64,000 nucleotides of DNA from positions 1,984,001-2,048,000 of the forward strand of contig NZ_CP107254.1 of the NCBI RefSeq assembly GCF_029229925.1, written 5' to 3'. The translations under genes were made by a program, and so were the position numbers. Under the pieces are notes generated by a model. It was not told the DNA's origin and searched no databases. It was given only the letters and a program-made list of their open reading frames with translations. Below are positions 20,881 through 27,885 of this stretch, in pieces; the first letter of the stretch is position 1, and the number at the start of each line of letters is the position of its first letter. This DNA is from Halorhabdus sp. BNX81 (GTDB lineage Archaea > Halobacteriota > Halobacteria > Halobacteriales > Haloarculaceae).

Positions 20881-21237
20881 ATGCCGATTCAGCTCGATCC
20901 GGACGACGATACAGAGACACCACGGGTCAAGCCGGGGACGAACGCACAGGCACTCCTGGCCGCCCTTCTCGATCATCCGGACATGGGATTCACTCCGAAG
21001 GAACTCTCGGAACTCACGGACGTCCCACACGCAAGCGTCCACAAGACACTTTCGCGGATGCGAGAACGTGGACTCGTCCGGAAGATCGACTCATACTGGG
21101 CGGTCGCCGACGACGTGGCAGCTTCGGAAGTTGCCTCCGCCGTTAGTCTCCAGAGTATTCAGGAAACGTACGGCGACGACGCCTACGGTGACGATGAATG
21201 GGTAGCGGACGCCCCCGATCTCGGGGACAACGCGTAG
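20881..21237 (+). CDS. MarR/TrmB-like winged-helix protein
   Basis: 118 residues. A winged-helix DNA-binding domain spans about 22-72: ALLAALLDHPDMGFTPKELS, the recognition helix VPHASVHKTLSRMRERGLV, and the wing RKIDSYWAVADD. The C-terminal tail is acidic and probably disordered (YGDDAYGDDEW). Related small HTH proteins are numerous in haloarchaea and are presumed transcription regulators; no target is evident. The ATG at 20881 is preferred, since the longer reading adds an unrelated 11 residues. Confidence 0.8.
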   Translation: MPIQLDPDDDTETPRVKPGTNAQALLAALLDHPDMGFTPKELSELTDVPHASVHKTLSRMRERGLVRKIDSYWAVADDVAASEVASAVSLQSIQETYGDDAYGDDEWVADAPDLGDNA

Positions 21238-21264
21238 CAATGGCCTACGCCCAGGGAAGCCATC

Positions 21265-21269
21265 TTTTT
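21265..21269 (+). terminator. oligo-T after the small HTH gene
   Basis: T5 in CATCTTTTTCG, 28 nt past the stop at 21237. It is a plausible archaeal terminator at the border of the repeat-rich region. Confidence 0.4.
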
Positions 21270-21340
21270 CGTCGTCGGGTGTCCTCGCTCACTGCGTTCG
21301 CTACGGGCACCGCGTGGCGACTTCGTCGCCACGGCATTCA

Positions 21341-21364
21341 GTTGCGGGCCCATGGGCCCGCAAC
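21341..21364. repeat. 24-bp perfect palindrome
   Basis: A gap-free palindrome with arms GTTGCGGGCCCA and TGGGCCCGCAAC. It belongs to the hairpin array but lacks the usual loop. Confidence 0.8.
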
Positions 21365-21387
21365 CCTCTCCTTGAAAAACATGGGTG

Positions 21388-21425
21388 AAAAAGACCGCCT
21401 CCGCCGTCTTCGACGGCTCCGGCGG
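21388..21425 (-). terminator. hairpin followed by T5 on the minus strand
   Basis: Read on the minus strand, a GC-rich imperfect hairpin (arms CCGCC/GGCGG outside and CCGTC/GACGG inside, loop GAA) is followed at once by TCTTTTTC. It would stop transcripts coming from the tRNA-Gly direction, so the array between 22090 and 21388 may be transcribed as the tRNA trailer. Inference from structure only. Confidence 0.35.
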
Positions 21426-21432
21426 TGAAATC

Positions 21433-21487
21433 CCTCACTTCGCCCGTCTTTCGAGCCTCGCCTCACTTCGTTCGACAAGACGCCGGC
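21433..21487 (-). repeat. array unit 1 (tRNA-distal)
   Basis: Read on the plus strand: a TCACTTCG-type box, CGTCTTTCGAGCC, a hairpin with the TCACTTCGTTC loop, then GACGCCGGCCGGGAG. The same order of blocks recurs at 21676-21738 and, on the other side of the tRNA, at 22217-22275. Confidence 0.6.
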
Positions 21488-21675
21488 CGGGAGTTTCCCG
21501 AACGGAGTGAGGGAAACGTCGATAGACGAGCGAAGTGAGTCTATCGGGAGTGAGCAAACGCGAAGCGTTTGCGATCTACGGGCGGCGTCCCGCCGAGCAC
21601 ACGAGGCGGGACTCGGGAGCTGTGCTCCCGGCGCATCGAATGACGACTGAAAGGAGGAATGAGATGCGCCGAAAG

Positions 21676-21738
21676 ACTCACTTCATTCGTCTTTCGAGCC
21701 CTGGTTCACTCGCTTACGCTCGTTCACCAGGACGCCGG
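21676..21738 (-). repeat. array unit 2
   Basis: Second copy of the block order seen at 21433-21487. It carries CGTCTTTCGAGCC and GACGCCGGCCGGGAG unchanged, while the enclosed hairpin has a different stem (CCTGGT/ACCAGG at 21700-21705 and 21726-21731). Confidence 0.6.
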
Positions 21739-21793
21739 CCGGGAGTGAGCGGATTCTCCGAATCCGCGAACGCCGAACGACGCGAGCGTCGTT

Positions 21794-21808
21794 CGGAAAT
21801 TGAACCCG
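21794..21808 (-). repeat. tRNA-Gly T-arm fragment copy
   Basis: On the minus strand reads CGGGTTCAATTTCCG, a one-base variant of the T arm of the nearby tRNA-Gly. It is not followed by a CCGGCGC acceptor strand, so it is a fragment and not a gene. Confidence 0.55.
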
Positions 21809-21903
21809 ATGCCAGACGTGCTCGCTCCGCTGAGCGCGTCTGCCGTGATTCAATTCCCTCGTACCGCATACACGGCCCTCACGAATTGTTCGGGCCGAGA
21901 GAT

Positions 21904-21924
21904 GCGCCGGCCGGGAATTGAACC
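21904..21924 (-). repeat. tRNA-Gly 3'-end fragment copy
   Basis: On the minus strand, 21 nt identical to the T-arm and 3' acceptor strand of tRNA-Gly(TCC), from GGTTCAATT through CCGGCGC. No 5' half accompanies it. It pairs with an inverted GGGAATTGAGCC copy (21969-21980 region) around a hairpin, giving one long nested foldback. Confidence 0.75.
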
Positions 21925-22020
21925 AGAGCCAGACGGTCGCTCACTTCGTTCGCGCTGCGACTGGCAGGGCTCAATTCCCGCAAAACGCATTTGCGGCTCG
22001 CGGTTTGCTCGCCGCAAAAT

Positions 22021-22090
22021 GCGCCGGCCGGGAATTGAACCCGGGTCGAGAGCTTGGAAGGCTCTTGTCATACCACTAGACCACCGGCGC
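22021..22090 (-). tRNA. tRNA-Gly (anticodon TCC)
   Basis: 70 nt cloverleaf on the minus strand. The acceptor is GCGCCGG/CCGGCGC, the D arm GTC...GAC, the anticodon stem AGAGC/GCTCT with loop CTTCCAA (anticodon TCC), and the T arm CCGGG-TTCAATT-CCCGG. CCA is not encoded. The flanks are unusual: the 5' leader and 3' trailer consist of hairpins and partial copies of the tRNA ends. A TATA-like CCTTAACG on the minus strand lies about 260 nt upstream, near 22345-22352; nothing AT-rich is closer. Confidence 0.96.
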
Positions 22091-22216
22091 TCGTTCACTG
22101 CGTTCACTCGCGCCGAGCATCGACGGACTCCGTCCGTCTCAACACCGGCGCGCTCGTCACTTCGCTCCTCGCGCGCCGAGGATCGCAAATCCTCCGGATT
22201 TGCTCACCACCGGCAG

Positions 22217-22275
22217 ACTCGTTTTGCTCGTCTGCCGAGCCTTGCCTCACTTCGTTCGGCAAGACACCGGCGCTC
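22217..22275 (-). repeat. array unit 3 (on the 5' side of the tRNA)
   Basis: Same block order as at 21433-21487, slightly diverged: TCGTTTTGCTC loop, CGTCTGCCGAGCC, hairpin CTTGCC/GGCAAG (22241-22246 and 22258-22263) with loop TCACTTCGTTC, then GACACCGGCGC. The last block equals the start of the tRNA-Gly acceptor (GCGCCGGTG on the minus strand). Confidence 0.55.
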
Positions 22276-22363
22276 GACTGCAACGGGACGGGCACACTTC
22301 GGCCCGTGTCGAACCCGCGTTCGCATCCGGACGTTATCCAGCCCTCGTTAAGGGTGTTTCCTT

Positions 22364-23008
22364 TCAGCGTGACGCCGGACTGACGGTCCCATAGCAGTTC
22401 CCATTCGAGAGCTCGAACGCATCGAGCGAAAGCTGACTCGCTTCGACATCCGCCTGGAACTCTGCAGGCGCGTAGATATGATAGAATCGCGGGACGGTCT
22501 CGCCACCGGGCAGCGTCCACTCGACAGTCGTATCGAAGCCCATCTCGGCATCTGGCGGTGCGTCGAAATTGTCGTGGGTGATGCTCCAGGCGCTGACGAA
22601 CGCTTCCCCGTCGGGATCGAGCACCCGCGCGAGTTCGTCTAAGCTTTCGATCCGCGCTTCCCGGGATGGCAGGTGGTGCAGCGTCGCGATGTAGAGAGCC
22701 AGATCGACGCGATCGTTCGTGATCGGGAGGTTCGACGCATCACCAAGCAGGAAGCGACCATCCGGGACGCGCTCGGTCGCAGCATCGAGCAGCGATCGAC
22801 TCACGTCCACACCCACGACTCGATCGGCGCGCTGCTTCAGGATCTCGACGTGGCGGCCGTTGCCACAGCCGACGTCGAGACCCAGGTCCGCGTCGGCGGC
22901 GTCGGCGACGAACGCCTCGACTTCCGGCCACGGGTTCACCCGGGTCTTCGAGAAGTGCGTGCCGATGTGGTCGTACGTGTCTCGCACGTCCGCGCGGGAG
23001 CGATCCAT
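22364..23008 (-). CDS. class I SAM-dependent methyltransferase (Trm9-like)
   Basis: 214 residues. SAM motif I is LDVGCGNGRHVEIL near residue 43, motif II VVGVDVSRSLLDAA, and motif IV LALYIATLHHLPSREAR near 105. This LHH-type segment and the VSAWSITHDN stretch resemble the Trm9/ABH8 methyltransferases that modify wobble uridines of tRNA; small-molecule methylation remains possible. It begins 12 nt after tyrS ends on the same strand and may be co-transcribed with it, which suits a tRNA-related role (inference). It ends at the edge of the hairpin array. Confidence 0.82.
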   Translation of the reverse strand: MDRSRADVRDTYDHIGTHFSKTRVNPWPEVEAFVADAADADLGLDVGCGNGRHVEILKQRADRVVGVDVSRSLLDAATERVPDGRFLLGDASNLPITNDRVDLALYIATLHHLPSREARIESLDELARVLDPDGEAFVSAWSITHDNFDAPPDAEMGFDTTVEWTLPGGETVPRFYHIYAPAEFQADVEASQLSLDAFELSNGNCYGTVSPASR

Positions 23009-23020
23009 TTCGATCCTCGA

Positions 23021-24058
23021 TCAATCGTACTTCTCTGGGTATGCCTCGGCCAGTAGCTCCGGCTGGGATTCGAGACGCTCGCGGATCGGATCGACAATGT
23101 CTCCGATGTACTCGCCGGCGGCGTTCTTGAGATCCTGGGGGTGGAGTTCCTCGCTGACGAAGTCGTCTTCCAGTTGGGCGTAGGAGTCGTAGGTGAGGTT
23201 CCCGCCGTATTCTTCGGGGCGCTCGACGACGAAGGCCTCCTCGCGCTCATCGAGAATCGGGAACACGAGATAGCGAACGTACTCCAGAACGCCGTTACCT
23301 TCGACCTCGCCCATCGGGCAGTAGGCGTCGCCGATCTTCTCGACGACGGTGTCGGGATCGTCCGTGAGCGCGACCTTCGAGGACTCCTCGGAAGCGCTCA
23401 TCTTCCCGCCCGTCAGGCCGGAGAGTAGCGGCGCGAAGACGCAGGTCGGGGCCTCGCCGCCGTGTTCGGGCAGGATCTCGCGGGAGAGCATGTAGATCCC
23501 ACGCTGGTCGATCCCGCCGTAGGCCACGTCGGCGTCCAGGGCGTCGACGTCCAGGGTCTGCATCAGGGGATAGACCAATCCACCCAGGTTCGGCGAGTCC
23601 GATTCCCGGACGACCTCGCTCGCGGCCCGCTGGGCGCGGGCGATCGTCGTCTCGGCGGTCATCCGCAGGAGTTCCAGTGTGTACTCCGAATCGAGTTCGA
23701 ACTCGCGCCCGCGCACGAAGGTGATCTGCTCGGGATCGGCCCCGGCGGCCTCGACCATCGCTTCGATTGTTTCCTGGTAATAGGCAGTGCGGGCCTCCAG
23801 CAGGTCGAAGGGGCTCTTTGCGTCGTCGAGGTGGGCGTGCAGGTCGGCGATCAGCACCGTCACGTCCATCCCGGCGTGCAGGAAGTCGGCGAGTTTCCGG
23901 ATCGTCGTGAAGTGGCCGATGTGCATCTCGCCGGTCGGGGCGTAGCCGATGTAGACCGACGGCCCCTCGCGGTCCTCGAACAGCTCGCGTAACTCGTCCT
24001 CGGTGACGACCTCGGCGGTGTTGCGGGTCGCCAGGTCGACTCGCTCGTCCGTGTCCAT
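23021..24058 (-). CDS. tyrS: tyrosyl-tRNA synthetase, archaeal type
   Basis: Attaches tyrosine to tRNA-Tyr. 345 residues, the compact archaeal/eukaryotic-core length. The class I HIGH-type motif is in GEMHIGHFTTIRKLADF near residue 43, YGGIDQRGIYMLSRE near 185, and the KMSKS-type loop is GGKMSASEESSK near 230. The ATG at 24058 starts at the conserved N-terminus. A longer in-frame reading adds 38 residues with no family support. Upstream of the methyltransferase on the same strand. Confidence 0.96.
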   Translation of the reverse strand: MDTDERVDLATRNTAEVVTEDELRELFEDREGPSVYIGYAPTGEMHIGHFTTIRKLADFLHAGMDVTVLIADLHAHLDDAKSPFDLLEARTAYYQETIEAMVEAAGADPEQITFVRGREFELDSEYTLELLRMTAETTIARAQRAASEVVRESDSPNLGGLVYPLMQTLDVDALDADVAYGGIDQRGIYMLSREILPEHGGEAPTCVFAPLLSGLTGGKMSASEESSKVALTDDPDTVVEKIGDAYCPMGEVEGNGVLEYVRYLVFPILDEREEAFVVERPEEYGGNLTYDSYAQLEDDFVSEELHPQDLKNAAGEYIGDIVDPIRERLESQPELLAEAYPEKYD

Positions 24059-24173
24059 ACGCGTTCGTCCGGAGTCCGTCCCTAAAACGATTCGTTTCCC
24101 GCTCGAAGCGTGCTTGTCAGCCGTCACTGTTGTCTGTTCACCTCGATAGAGCGCTCCGACCGACGCATGCACG

Positions 24174-24626
24174 TCAGACTTCGCCAGTATCGACCGGGAC
24201 GCGAGTCAAACCGAGCGTCGCGAAGTCGTCGTCGAACGCGAAGATGTGAGAGATATCGTGCTCATCGGCAAGTGTCGCGTTCATGTGATCGATGAAGGAG
24301 ATCGATTGGTCGTCGTACTGTTCGAACTGCTGGACCGTCACGTCGAAACGGTGGGCATCGACATTGATCAGATTGATCGATGGCGTTTCCCTGACAGTCG
24401 CCAGTGCTTCGACCGCTTCGGCGTGGCCGACACCGTACAGCAACGTCGTCGCCGTCTCCGAGAGAACGTATCGACTCGTGTACAGCGGCCCGTAGGCGTA
24501 TTCGCCTGTCCCGATCCCATCCAGTAACTCAGTGGCCGCGTCGTGATGTGTATCGTCCTCATTGAATACCGCAACGAGTGCGTTCGTATCCACGAACAGC
24601 GGTGTCGACCGAGTGACCTGGGTCAT
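24174..24626 (-). CDS. PIN-domain ribonuclease, VapC-like toxin
   Basis: 150 residues with the PIN acidic cluster in order: Asp in FVDTNALVAVF near residue 13, Glu in VLSETATTLL near 57, Asp in SFIDHMNATLADEH near 112, and Asp in FAFDDDFATLG near 130. Such proteins cut tRNA or rRNA and are held inactive by a partner antitoxin. Its ATG overlaps the stop of the upstream HTH gene by four bases (ATGA), so the pair is translationally coupled as in toxin-antitoxin modules. Confidence 0.85.
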   Translation of the reverse strand: MTQVTRSTPLFVDTNALVAVFNEDDTHHDAATELLDGIGTGEYAYGPLYTSRYVLSETATTLLYGVGHAEAVEALATVRETPSINLINVDAHRFDVTVQQFEQYDDQSISFIDHMNATLADEHDISHIFAFDDDFATLGLTRVPVDTGEV

Positions 24627-24979
24627 GCCTCGTTACGGTACAACACGTCGTCCACATTCTCGGAGAGATCCTCGCGTCCCGACGCGAACGACGGCCTGTC
24701 GGCAAAGAGCGGGTCGTCTGGATCGACGGGTTCGGGTTCCACGCGATCATCTACAATCCACCACACGACAGTCCGTCCGCTCTTCCGACGATCGACGACG
24801 CCGTCCCGGTGGAGTTCTCTGAGTTTCCGCCGCGCCGTCTCGGTGGAGCAGTCCAGGTGCTCGGCCACGTCTGTAGAGGTGACAGCCGGTCCGTTCACGG
24901 AGCGAAAGACGTCCAATACGCGAGACTGTGAGACGGTCTCGACGAACTCCCCCGTGTCCGATCGTTCTCGGTTGCTCAT
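24623..24979 (-). CDS. winged-helix protein, probable antitoxin partner of the PIN gene
   Basis: 118 residues. An N-terminal winged helix spans about residues 15-75 (VLDVFRSVNGPAVTSTDVAE, recognition helix DCSTETARRKLRELHRDG, wing VVDRRKSGRTVVWWI). The acidic C-terminal tail (PDDPLFADRP ... ENVDDVLYRNE) is suited to wrap and block the toxin. The HTH type differs from classic AbrB- or RHH-type VapB antitoxins. A near-perfect inverted repeat at 25022-25043 upstream of its start could be its operator. The antitoxin role is inferred from position and overlap. Confidence 0.78.
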   Translation of the reverse strand: MSNRERSDTGEFVETVSQSRVLDVFRSVNGPAVTSTDVAEHLDCSTETARRKLRELHRDGVVDRRKSGRTVVWWIVDDRVEPEPVDPDDPLFADRPSFASGREDLSENVDDVLYRNEA

Positions 24980-25021
24980 ACATGTCTTTGCTCACCATCT
25001 GGCAAAAGTCTTGTTGATACA

Positions 25022-25043
25022 CCATGTTGGCACTCCAACGTGG
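25022..25043. promoter_or_regulatory. inverted repeat, candidate operator of the PIN/HTH pair
   Basis: Arms CCATGTTGG and CCAACGTGG (9 bp, one G-T) around CACT. It lies 43-64 nt upstream of the HTH start at 24979, just beyond where BRE/TATA should be. It could alternatively act in termination of mrp, whose stop is about 80 nt away. No T run follows, which favours an operator. Confidence 0.4.
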
Positions 25044-25120
25044 TCGTAGTCATTCGAATCACTCTCGAGATCAGTGGAGGAGTCAGTCCCGGACGCCTAA
25101 CAGAACGGCAAAACCCGTTG

Positions 25121-26167
25121 TCACTCGCCCTGCTCTGCAACTCGATTCCGGTGGACGATTCCCTGGTTGTTCGCCGTGTTGGCGACGAAGTTCCGGAAGG
25201 CATCGCTCACGTCGAGGTCATCAGCCAGCACCGCGGGTCGGCCCTCGTCGCCGCGTTCGCGGATCTCCGGATCGAGCGGGATCTCGCCCAGGAACGGCAT
25301 CTGGACCTGCTCGGCGAACTCCCGACCGCCGCCCTCGCCGAAGATGGCGTGTTCGCTGCCACAATCGGGGCATTTGAACGAGCTCATGTTTTCGACGATG
25401 CCCAGGACGGGCGTGTCGTGCTTGCCGAACATCTCCAGGCCCTTCTTGGCGTCGTCCAGCGCGACACCCTGGGGCGTCGTGACGATCACCGCGCCCGTGA
25501 CCGGGACAGTCTGGAGGAGTGTGAGCTGGGTGTCGCCGGTGCCCGGCGGGAGGTCGACGACGAGGTAGTCGAGTTCGCCCCACTGGACATCCTCGAACAG
25601 CTGAGTCAGCGTCTGGTGGACCATCGGCCCACGCCAGATCACGGGGTCGTCCTCGCCGAGCAGGAAGTCCATGCTCATGAGCTTCATCCCGTGTTTCTCC
25701 GGCGGGATGATCTTGTCGTCGTCCGTGGCTTCGGGGCGTTCGTGTGCGTCGAGCATCCGGGGGACGTTCGGTCCGTAGATGTCGGCGTCGAACACCCCGA
25801 CACGAGCACCGCGATCGGCGAGTCCCGCGGCGAGGTTGACCGAGGTCGTACTCTTCCCGACGCCGCCCTTCCCGCTCGCGACGGCGATGACGTTCTTGAC
25901 GCCCGGCAGGATGTCGCCCTCGGTGCCACGGTCGATCGTCGCCGAAAGCTCCACGGCCAGATCCGGTGCGGCGTCACCGATCACCTCACGGACGCGATCG
26001 GCGATGGTCGTCTCAGTCGGCGAGAACGGCGCACCCAGCGCAAGGTCGATGTGTGCGCTCCCATTCCGCAATTCGATGTCGTTGACCAGGCCCAACGAGA
26101 CGATGTCGCCGTCGAGATCCGGGTCCTCGACCGATGCCAGCAGTTCCCGCAGCTCGGCTTCGTCCAT
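25121..26167 (-). CDS. Mrp/NBP35-type P-loop ATPase, Fe-S carrier
   Basis: 348 residues. An N-terminal DUF59-type domain (SVEDPDLDGDIVSLGLVND, residues 10-30) is followed by the deviant Walker A SGKGGVGKSTTSVNLAAGL near 98, FDADIYGPNVP near 125, and the CxxC motif in SFKCPDCGSEHAIFGEGGG near 265. The CxxC bridges a 4Fe-4S cluster in the homodimer, which is delivered to apo-proteins in the cytosol. Fusion with DUF59 is common in archaea. Monocistronic, upstream of the PIN/HTH pair on the same strand. Confidence 0.93.
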   Translation of the reverse strand: MDEAELRELLASVEDPDLDGDIVSLGLVNDIELRNGSAHIDLALGAPFSPTETTIADRVREVIGDAAPDLAVELSATIDRGTEGDILPGVKNVIAVASGKGGVGKSTTSVNLAAGLADRGARVGVFDADIYGPNVPRMLDAHERPEATDDDKIIPPEKHGMKLMSMDFLLGEDDPVIWRGPMVHQTLTQLFEDVQWGELDYLVVDLPPGTGDTQLTLLQTVPVTGAVIVTTPQGVALDDAKKGLEMFGKHDTPVLGIVENMSSFKCPDCGSEHAIFGEGGGREFAEQVQMPFLGEIPLDPEIRERGDEGRPAVLADDLDVSDAFRNFVANTANNQGIVHRNRVAEQGE

Positions 26168-26257
26168 ACCCGCCGTAGGCTCCGAACGAGCGAAAAGACT
26201 TGTGACCCTGCCCGGACGCGTGAATATGACGCGAGCGGAGACCAGTCCGCACTCCGT

Positions 26258-26980
26258 TCAGTCCGTGACAGGCTCACCGACACCGATCGTGAACGTACAG
26301 TCGGCCGCCAGTCTGAAGATGGCTCGATCGCCCACGTCGATCGCGCTCAGTCGCCGACCGATCGGATGCTCGCCGAACGAGACCGACGCTCGCGAAGTGG
26401 CCGGCCAGGCACCCACGCGACCCCGTAATTTCGTCGGCTCCCGGAGCAATCGGTCGTCTTTCAGCGTGAAATTGTACCCGGTGAGTCGGGCAGGCAGCGT
26501 CGGCGGCCGCTGGATCGAAGTTGAAAGCAGCGGCTCCCCGTCGGCTCTGACAGTCGCGGTCCGTGTCTTTCCCTCGTCGGTCACGTCGATATCCGCGACG
26601 AGCTTTGGGTAGCCCCAGATGTCGACGCCGAAGGCCCGGGCGGGTTCCGTCGTCACCGGGAGCGTCTCGACGTAGCCGCTGACCGCTCGCCGGAGTAGGG
26701 AAGCCAGCGGTATCGTTCGCGTTCCCGCCTCGACTGCGGGAAAGAGGACGCCAACCTCGTCATAGGGCGGAATGGTCTCCTCGCCCACCCGGTCGTACCG
26801 GACGACGAGGACGGTCATCGCGGCACTGTCAGCCCGTATCCCAACGGGCGCTGTCCCGGCGGGGAGCCGTTGTTCGACGGCCGCCCGGTCGGCAGGGAAG
26901 ACGGCCCCTGCGATCGTCGCCGAGAGGGAGACCGGGAGTTCGAAGGTGTGGCCAGTCGAGACGGTGATCGAGTCGGTCAT
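26258..26980 (-). CDS. acetoacetate decarboxylase family protein
   Basis: 240 residues with the ADC fold signature: YDEVGVLFPAVEAG near residue 73, and FGVDIWGYPKLVADIDV near 118, whose Lys aligns with the Schiff-base lysine of acetoacetate decarboxylase. ADC-family members decarboxylate or condense beta-keto acids; many haloarchaeal members are uncharacterised. Its ATG overlaps the SDR stop by four bases, so the two are coupled. An SDR plus ADC-like pair suggests a small keto-compound pathway, substrate unknown. Confidence 0.8.
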   Translation of the reverse strand: MTDSITVSTGHTFELPVSLSATIAGAVFPADRAAVEQRLPAGTAPVGIRADSAAMTVLVVRYDRVGEETIPPYDEVGVLFPAVEAGTRTIPLASLLRRAVSGYVETLPVTTEPARAFGVDIWGYPKLVADIDVTDEGKTRTATVRADGEPLLSTSIQRPPTLPARLTGYNFTLKDDRLLREPTKLRGRVGAWPATSRASVSFGEHPIGRRLSAIDVGDRAIFRLAADCTFTIGVGEPVTD

Positions 26981-27819
26981 TCGTCGATCGCCTCCCGAAC
27001 GCGTTCGAGCGCCGCGAGCGCTCGGATCGTCACTCGTTGGCCCAGGTCCTGAACGGGCCGCGGGAGCCAGCGCGTCGCCAGCACCAGCCTGGCCGGCAGG
27101 CCGACGGGATACCGGGCAGCCGGATCATCCGCAGTCGCGGCGTCCTGGATGATTGACGCCACGCGTTCGGGTGAGACCGCCAGCGGACCACCGCCGAGCA
27201 ACGCGTCCCCCTCGACGGCGTCGTAGATGTCCGCATACCGGTCTGACCGCTCGAAGCCGGACAGGAGATGATCTGACTCGACACTGAAGCCGGTGTCCAC
27301 CCAGGCAGGTTCGACCAGCGTCACGTCGACGGGCCCATCGGCGACTTCGATCCGGAGGGCGTCGACCATTCCCTCTATTGCATGTTTTGATCCCGCGTAC
27401 GCGCCCATGCCGGGCGTGACCACGCGGCCGTGCGTGCTCGAAACGACGACGGCCGTCCCGTCTCGCTCCCGTAGCAACGGCAGTCCAGTGGTAATGGTCC
27501 GGAGTGTCCCGTGGACGTTGACGTCGAACTGCCGATCGAGGCGCTCCGCCGGCAGGTCCTCGAGCGGCCCCGGCTGGCAGTAGCCAGCGTTGGCGACCAC
27601 ACAATCGAGGCCGCCGACATCGGCGCTGATCCGATCGAACAGTCGGTCGACGGCTGCACCGTCGGTCACGTCCAGGGTGGCGGTCTCACAGCCCTCGAGC
27701 CCTTCGAGCCCGTCGGTGTCGACGTCGGCGGCGTAGACTCGCCAGCCGCTGTTCGCGAACCGGCGGGCTGTCGCCCGGCCGATCCCGGCGGCAGCGCCGG
27801 TAACGAGAACGGTTTGCAT
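26977..27819 (-). CDS. short-chain dehydrogenase/reductase
   Basis: 280 residues, classical SDR. The cofactor motif TGAAAGIGRATA is at the N-terminus, NAG in VVANAGYCQPG near 80, catalytic Ser in VVVSSTHGRV near 132, and Tyr/Lys in GAYAGSKHAIEG near 147-151. The Asp after the second strand (YAADVDTDG) suggests NAD(H) rather than NADP(H). The ATG at 27819 is preferred over a GTG at 27834 because the Rossmann fold starts at once. Coupled by ATGA overlap to the downstream ADC-like gene. Substrate unknown. Confidence 0.87.
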   Translation of the reverse strand: MQTVLVTGAAAGIGRATARRFANSGWRVYAADVDTDGLEGLEGCETATLDVTDGAAVDRLFDRISADVGGLDCVVANAGYCQPGPLEDLPAERLDRQFDVNVHGTLRTITTGLPLLRERDGTAVVVSSTHGRVVTPGMGAYAGSKHAIEGMVDALRIEVADGPVDVTLVEPAWVDTGFSVESDHLLSGFERSDRYADIYDAVEGDALLGGGPLAVSPERVASIIQDAATADDPAARYPVGLPARLVLATRWLPRPVQDLGQRVTIRALAALERVREAIDE

Positions 27820-27885
27820 CGAGACAGCGATCACAGCCCTGGCCGAAAGTCGTTCCGCTCGAGGCGAGGACAGGGGCTGACAAAA

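Larger units (their letters stand above)
21238..22363. repeat. gene-free hairpin and tRNA-fragment array around tRNA-Gly
   Basis: About 1.1 kb without a credible protein gene. It holds one intact tRNA (22021-22090) and at least fifteen hairpins. Many have perfect stems of 6-11 bp closed by an 11-nt loop of consensus GARCGRAGTGA (or its complement TCACTTCGYTC); examples are 21493-21517, 21520-21546, 21670-21696 and 22241-22263. Others have a 3-nt loop: 21313-21333, 21554-21572, 21749-21767, 22122-22138 and 22185-22203. Stem sequences differ from hairpin to hairpin while loops are alike. Copies of the tRNA 3' end are interspersed. Open frames through it have no protein-like composition. Confidence 0.85.

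Noticed and set aside
21904-21924. Additional tRNA genes
   Set aside because: Only the 3' half of tRNA-Gly is present; there is no D or anticodon arm, so it is a fragment.
21238-22363. CRISPR array
   Set aside because: Repeats are not regularly spaced, spacers are hairpins, repeat sequence is not constant, and no cas gene is in the window.
21238-22363. Insertion sequence or MITE remnant
   Set aside because: No transposase fragment, no single pair of terminal repeats and no target-site duplication; the structure consists of many unrelated stems.
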